A stretch of DNA of 64,000 bases from Scleroderma bovista (lineage: Eukaryota > Basidiomycota > Agaricomycetes > Boletales > Sclerodermataceae), in the NCBI GenBank assembly GCA_037178675.1, contig JAYMGJ010000243.1, forward strand, positions 62,001 to 126,000. The letters are read 5' to 3'. The translations under genes and the position numbers were made by a program. The notes under the pieces were generated by a model. The model was not told the DNA's origin, did not search any database, and was given only the letters and a program-made list of their open reading frames with translations. This document shows, in pieces, positions 59,007-64,000 of the stretch (position 1 is its first letter; every line of letters starts with the position of its first letter).

Positions 59007-62000
59007 ATGGCCGTCCGCCGCATGAGTGCGAGTGGGCCATGGATGCGTGGTTGCCACGTCGTGGTCGACGCTGCTCGACGCGTCTTGCATGTCTCCCCAC
59101 CATTGGGCAGCCCATCGGTGAGAGTCACAAGAAAGAAATACTCAGACCTTCCGCCCAAACCGATCTGCAGTCTACAAGATGTCCCGCTGGCATCTGCGTC
59201 GAGTGCACCAGTCTCTGAGATTGCTCCTCACTCGACACCGAAACGTAGGGCACGCGAGGCAAAGTCACTTCTCAGCGAAACAGGACGTCGCCGCAAGAGG
59301 GTCCCTTGTCAAGGTGATCCACCCCCTGACAATTCGTGTTCGGATCACCAACTTGCTACACCCCTCCCATCCATAGAAGAAGTCGAGGGGCCACGTTCAA
59401 GCATATCAAGGACGCGTCGACGGACACGTTCAGAGCTGGGATCCGTTGGAGACCCAGCAGCAGGTTCCCCTTCGAAGCAACCAAGAAACGCCCTTGCCAA
59501 GGAAATCCTGACGAACCTGGAGAACTTTCCTCATTGCATCCTACTTACACGGGTGGGTCAGTTTTATGAGGTATGTGACATGGCATAAATGTGTGAACCA
59601 TTCATGACATACCCTCCTAGTCATATTTTGATCAAGCGAAGGATGTGGCTCATCTGTTGGGAATCAAGTTAACCTCGCGAATTTGGGACAAACAGAATAT
59701 CGACATGTGTGGATTCCCAATAATGCACCTCGACAAGTACCTCAAAGTCCTCGTACTTCAGCACAAGCGTTTCGTAGCCATGTGCGAAGAGTTCCCACAT
59801 CATCAGCCTGGCCAAAAGCCTGCGTTCGAGCGTCGAGTGGTTCGTGTAATCACTCCTGGGACTCTCGTCGACGAGCCATTTCTGAATCATTACGAGAACA
59901 ACTACCTTCTCGCTATTGCATCTGCACCCAATATATCAGATGACGTGGATGACTCGCACTCCTTTGGCTTGGCTTGGACAGATGTATCCACAGGTGAATT
60001 TTTTACCAAAACGATTCACTTAGAAAGCTTGAAAGACCATTTGGCACGAATCTGTCCAAAGGAGATCGTTCTCCCAAGAGAACTTGAAAATCATCTCGAG
60101 CATCCCGTTCGACAGGCAGTCGAGGATGAAGACATCTTTGTCTCGTATTCAATCCACCTCCCCTCTAATGAACCACTGCCTTTTCCTGTCGATAATGTTT
60201 CACTCGAGACCGATCAGCCCTCTATTGCTTATACGACCCGTGAGTCAGAAGCGATCAATATCCTCACGAGTTATATGCGCGAAAACCTTTTGGAACATAT
60301 GCCCCAGCTTTCTACACCCAGCAAAGAAGGCTCTGAAGAGCGCATGCAAATCGATTCCCACACCATAAAGGCGCTTGAAATTCGAGAGAGTACCAGAGAA
60401 GGAGGCGTGACAGGCAGTCTTCTTAGCGCCGTGAAAAGAACTGTGACCAGCAGCGGGACACGGCTTTTGGTTCGTAGACTTTGTGGGTACCGTTGTGCTA
60501 GGTATTTAGCTGCCAGATAGCTAATGGATTTGCAGGTTCACCTAGTACTTCAGTCAGGGAAATTCAATCGCGCCAAGCACTGGTGGAGTTTTTCTATACT
60601 AGGCCGTTCCTTCGCAACGATGTTGTGCAGATGTTGAAGGAATGCGACGACGCTACTCGCATTGTCCAGAAGTTTCTCCTTAGCAAAGGTGAACCAAGGG
60701 ACCTATTATCCATCAATCGAACAATTGAGGTTTGGATTGCAATCCAAAAGCGGCTCGAACTTGAGCGAAAGATGGAGACATCCGAACGAGGAAATCTCAT
60801 CTGCAGTGAATGGCAAGGTATCGACGCTCTAGTTTCTGGTATCGCAGACCTTCAGAACTTGTCGTGTCGTATTGCGTTGGCCTTGCACGATATTGAGGTT
60901 CCTAATGTCGCTGTGGAAGCACCTGGTGAAGACGACATTCCCCAGGAGGAAAAAGAGACTCAAACAGTGGCATATAATGGTATATACAAGTGGACAGTCA
61001 GACCCGAGTGAGTTGTAGGATCCATATTTGTCATGACACTCGACGATTGGTGTTTGTAGGTTTTCCGACCGACTTACTGATCTACATGGGAACCTGAATA
61101 ATTTCCTGGACACTCGACGAAGGATGGAACGAGAACTTCAAGTCCAGTATAGTACACGAGCTTCGCAGGCGGTTTGATCATTACTAAATCATCCACAGAT
61201 GCGCCATCTTTGACACTGCGCACCTCCCCCGCTCAAGGCATGCATGTACACATTGCACGAGCGAAAAGGGACCAGAGCAAGGTCAAGTCCTCGGCAGACT
61301 TTGTCAATATATCTGAAAGTGCATCTACCAGTAGCTTCTTCTACCAAGTACGTGCTTCAAATTTCAACTTCTCTCGCTGTGTAAATGTCATCAATAGCCC
61401 TGGTCGCAACTTGGTAACCAAATAGTCGAAACCACTACAGCCATCTCAAATGCAGAGAAGGAGATCTTTAACACGCTGCGCAATGAGGTAAATTATAGTA
61501 GCAGTCCTATTTCGCGTGTATTAAGCACTCTGCAGGTCAAAGCCCTTGCTACCCAACTGCGGCGTAATGCCAGGATCATGGACGAATTAGATGTAACTAT
61601 TGGTTTTGCTAACCTTGCAGCAGAACTTCGACTTGTCCGACCAATCATCAAAGATGAGTAAGTCTCTTCGTTGAATTATCTGGTCTATCTAAGGATCTCC
61701 CATAGTGCCACGTATGAAGTAACAGGTGGACGTCATCCCACTGTCGAGCTCGGTCTTCTGAATTCTGGTCGAGTCTTTACCCCCAACTCGGTCTCAATCA
61801 GATCCGACTCTCGACTTCATGTTATCACTGGTCCTAACATGGCGGGAAAGTCAACGTTCTTGCGACAAACTGCACTGATGGCTATTCTTGCACAGACGGG
61901 ATCATTTGTACCTGCCGAGCATGCTGTTATTGGGGTCGTGGACAAGCTCTTCTCCAGGGTCGGGGCAAAAGACGATTTGTTCAGGGATAGAAGTACATTC

Positions 62001-62583
62001 ATGGTAGAAATGCTTGAGACAGCTGAAATTCTCCGTCGTGCAACTCCAAGGAGCTTGGTAAACGGTAACAGTCTAATCAGGCGTGTTGAAACTCATTAAA
62101 GTCAAAGGTCATCATGGATGAGGTTGGCCGAGGAACAACGGTCCGAGACGGTTTAGCTATTGCATTTGCAACGGTACACCATCTAGTGGTGCACAGCCGT
62201 TGTCGGGCACTGTTCGCGACCCATTTTCATGAACTAGCTGATCTACTAGCCTACTCCAAGGATAACCACCATGGCGATGGAATATTCCGTGATGTTGGTT
62301 TTTTCTGTACAGACGTACACGAAACCGCGGTAATGCGTATCTTGCCAAACGGAAAAGGAAAAATCTCATTCTTGCACAGGACGACTACTTTACTTATTCC
62401 CATCGCCTTAGACCGGGGGTCAACCGCGCGAGTCACGGGCTCAAAGTTGCTCAACTGGCTGGCATGCCAAAGTCAGTTGTTCTCCTTGCGAAGAATATCT
62501 TGACTGCACTACAGGGACAACAGCACATGAGTGCTGAAGAGCTTTCCCTGCTCGGAAGATCAACGACAGCGACCAATAGATAG
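59007..62583 (+). CDS. MSH1: mitochondrial DNA mismatch-repair protein MutS (Msh1)
   Basis: Ten exons (59007-59570, 59621-60482, 60536-61007, 61060-61151, 61199-61347, 61398-61487, 61536-61657, 61706-62057, 62108-62329, 62380-62583) give 1042 residues. The start is rich in Arg and free of acids ([20 protein letters not shown]), which fits a mitochondrial presequence. The mismatch-binding domain keeps the Phe-x-Glu signature in [14 protein letters not shown]. The core follows. The ATPase has Walker [10 protein letters not shown] (about residue 825) and Walker [11 protein letters not shown] (about 903), then [12 protein letters not shown] and [10 protein letters not shown]. Retention of the FYE motif and the presequence separate it from nuclear Msh4/5. 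It guards mitochondrial DNA. Head to head with the septin gene (127 bases). Confidence 0.9.
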
Positions 62584-62763
62584 ATGGCTTACACAGCAGT
62601 CGCAATTCATAAATTAGACTGGGTTACCCATTCCCTATGCCACGGGCTATCAACGACAGGCTCAAGGTGAATGTTATGACACGTCCAGAGGGGTTCGTGT
62701 TAGAACGTGAAAATGTGCTATGTATGTCATAATAATGGTTTGCAGGATGCATTCCTCTGATCT

Positions 62764-64000
62764 TCATGCCATCTGTGACCGAATGAAGTTCAGTGCTGAA
62801 CCTGCCCTGAGCCAGTTCAACTGGTCAGTCGACATTGTGTGTTTTACGGGTATCTCAAAAGTCTTCCCACTGCGCTTTGAAATGCGAAGCTTGATCCCAG
62901 CATTTTCGTTACCGTTCAACAAATCTGCAACGCCGACGGTTTCGACAGTGTCCCTCGAATCGATCCGTGAATAATCGGCCTTGTCAGCAAACCAAAGGGG
63001 GAGTATGCCTTGTTTCTAGATGGTTTTTAGATCATATATGGTAAGAAACTATCAGTTTTCGCACCTTGAGGTTGGTTTCATGGATGCGAGCGAAGGAACG
63101 GGCGATGATAATGGTACAGCCTGAGAACAATTGAGGGCGCGCAGAGTCTCACTTATCACTTATTCCATACCGTAGAATCGGGGCTGCAACGCTGCGTGTT
63201 CACGTGCACTACCTTCCCCATAGTTCTCGTCAGCAATCAATACCCATGGTTGCTTGCGTGACTTCAATCTCTTCGCTATTGTCGGGATGGTATCAGAGGC
63301 GGTCTCCGTCGCATCATGATCGTGGTCGAATGCGACATTGACATCGCCATTTTCATCGTTCACTGCCTAGAACGAGGTGTCAACGAGAAAGGGAGATCAA
63401 AAGTACACCATCTTACTGTGATCACTTTGAGAACAACGTCAATCAGTACGTCTATTCGAGCATAACAGGATGTGACACACAGGTATTTTCAGAAATGTTG
63501 GTAAGATGACCCTTGTATTTCAGCCATGGACCCTTGATAACTGATCAAACCCACAGAATATCATACGTGGCGAGAACTACTCACAGCTGCAGAGATGTGG
63601 TCAGTGGTACATTTTCCCCTTACTCTCATCAATACCCTTGAAGGTGGGAGTTCCAGACCTCTAGGATTGTGGGGCCCAAAATGACTCGAGAAAGGCTCCA
63701 GAATTTCAAGGCGTTGCGAATCCTTGCTGATGATCACTTCAGTTTCTGGCTGAGGTTCTGGCATAGGTCTGGGATAGTAACCAATGTTCCCGAAGGTGAA
63801 ACCACTCGAGGGAAGGTCTTGTCCGGTCGGAGGTAGGAATTGGAAAGGTCTTCCATCCGGTAAAGTAATGGAATCTGACATCGGGTTAAACGAGAGTTTC
63901 CCAGAGAAAGCCATTGCAGTGACGACAGTCGGTGAGGCAAGGAAATTCATCGTATTGCGGTTACCGTCGTTGCGTGACTTGAAGTTACTGTTGAGAGTTG
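62764..64000 (-). CDS. ACO2: aconitase family protein, probably Aco2-like, C-terminal part (5' truncated)
   Basis: The gene runs off the right edge. Exons on the minus strand are 63585-64000 (open at the edge), 63481-63532, 63417-63424, 63171-63366, 63065-63120 and 62764-63015. The visible part has RNDGNRNTMNFLASPT, MRVRGKCTTDHISAAGPW, FDHDHDATETASD, the swivel-domain substrate loop DENYGEGSAREHAALQPRF and RSFARIHETNLKKQGILPL. The end is VKHTMSTDQLNWLRAGSALN. The KHTMS ending and the long SDTIPTIAKR segment are closer to yeast Aco2 than to Aco1 as I recall them. Aco2 dehydrates homocitrate in lysine synthesis; the TCA role cannot be excluded. One exon has only eight bases. The iron-sulphur cysteines lie upstream, outside the window. 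Confidence 0.85.

Overview
This window is nuclear DNA from a filamentous basidiomycete, most likely a mushroom-forming Agaricomycete. Almost every gene is split by short introns, mostly 45-60 bases with GT-AG ends. I place about 130 introns. Many gene models match families I know from Agaricomycetes (Elp4, Ies1, Lys1, Tvp23, an LRR-RhoGEF, MYND/Mss51 proteins). I see no plasmid, phage, CRISPR, rRNA or convincing tRNA feature. Exon sums were checked by hand for divisibility by three; single-base boundary errors remain possible. Database matches are from memory of families only.

Layout. 1-4.8 kb: end of an Itc1-like chromatin-remodelling subunit, eIF3k, a Swd3/WDR5-type WD40 protein and a four-unit polyubiquitin gene. 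4.8-12.1 kb: gene-poor, with one small orphan protein, DLT1 and decayed reading frames. 12.1-20.8 kb: cytochrome b5 reductase, a dual-specificity phosphatase, TVP23, a polytopic membrane protein and an RNI-like LRR protein. 20.9-22.4 kb: a broken deaminase-like gene. 23.4-29.8 kb: two proteins of unknown function (one kinase-like) and an amino-acid permease. 30.3-35.2 kb: a large LRR-DH-PH RhoGEF. 35.7-48.1 kb: a dense run of housekeeping genes (ELP4, MYND/Mss51-like, IMP1, TTC1, LYS1, an orphan, IES1, TIM8, an acyltransferase). 48.2-56.9 kb: a large alpha/beta hydrolase, a mucin-like membrane protein, a short protein resembling the Ies1 tail, and an MIT-domain protein. 57.2-64 kb: a Cdc11-type septin, mitochondrial MutS (MSH1) and a truncated aconitase.

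How they work together. There is no obvious pathway cluster. Many products act in mitochondria (IMP1, TIM8, MSH1, the aconitase, probably the Mss51-like protein), and two belong to or may belong to lysine synthesis (LYS1 and the ACO2-like aconitase). Chromatin and tRNA-modification factors (Itc1, Swd3, Ies1, Elp4) recur. Many neighbours are head-to-head with gaps of 100-400 bases, implying shared promoters.

I found no convincing new multi-gene system. The points most worth a second look are: a C-terminal-tail paralogue of Ies1 8 kb from the full gene, with two introns at the same positions and phases; a frameshifted deaminase-fold gene; four GC-AG introns; 8-10 base micro-exons; and in-frame stop-free introns in the RhoGEF and acyltransferase.
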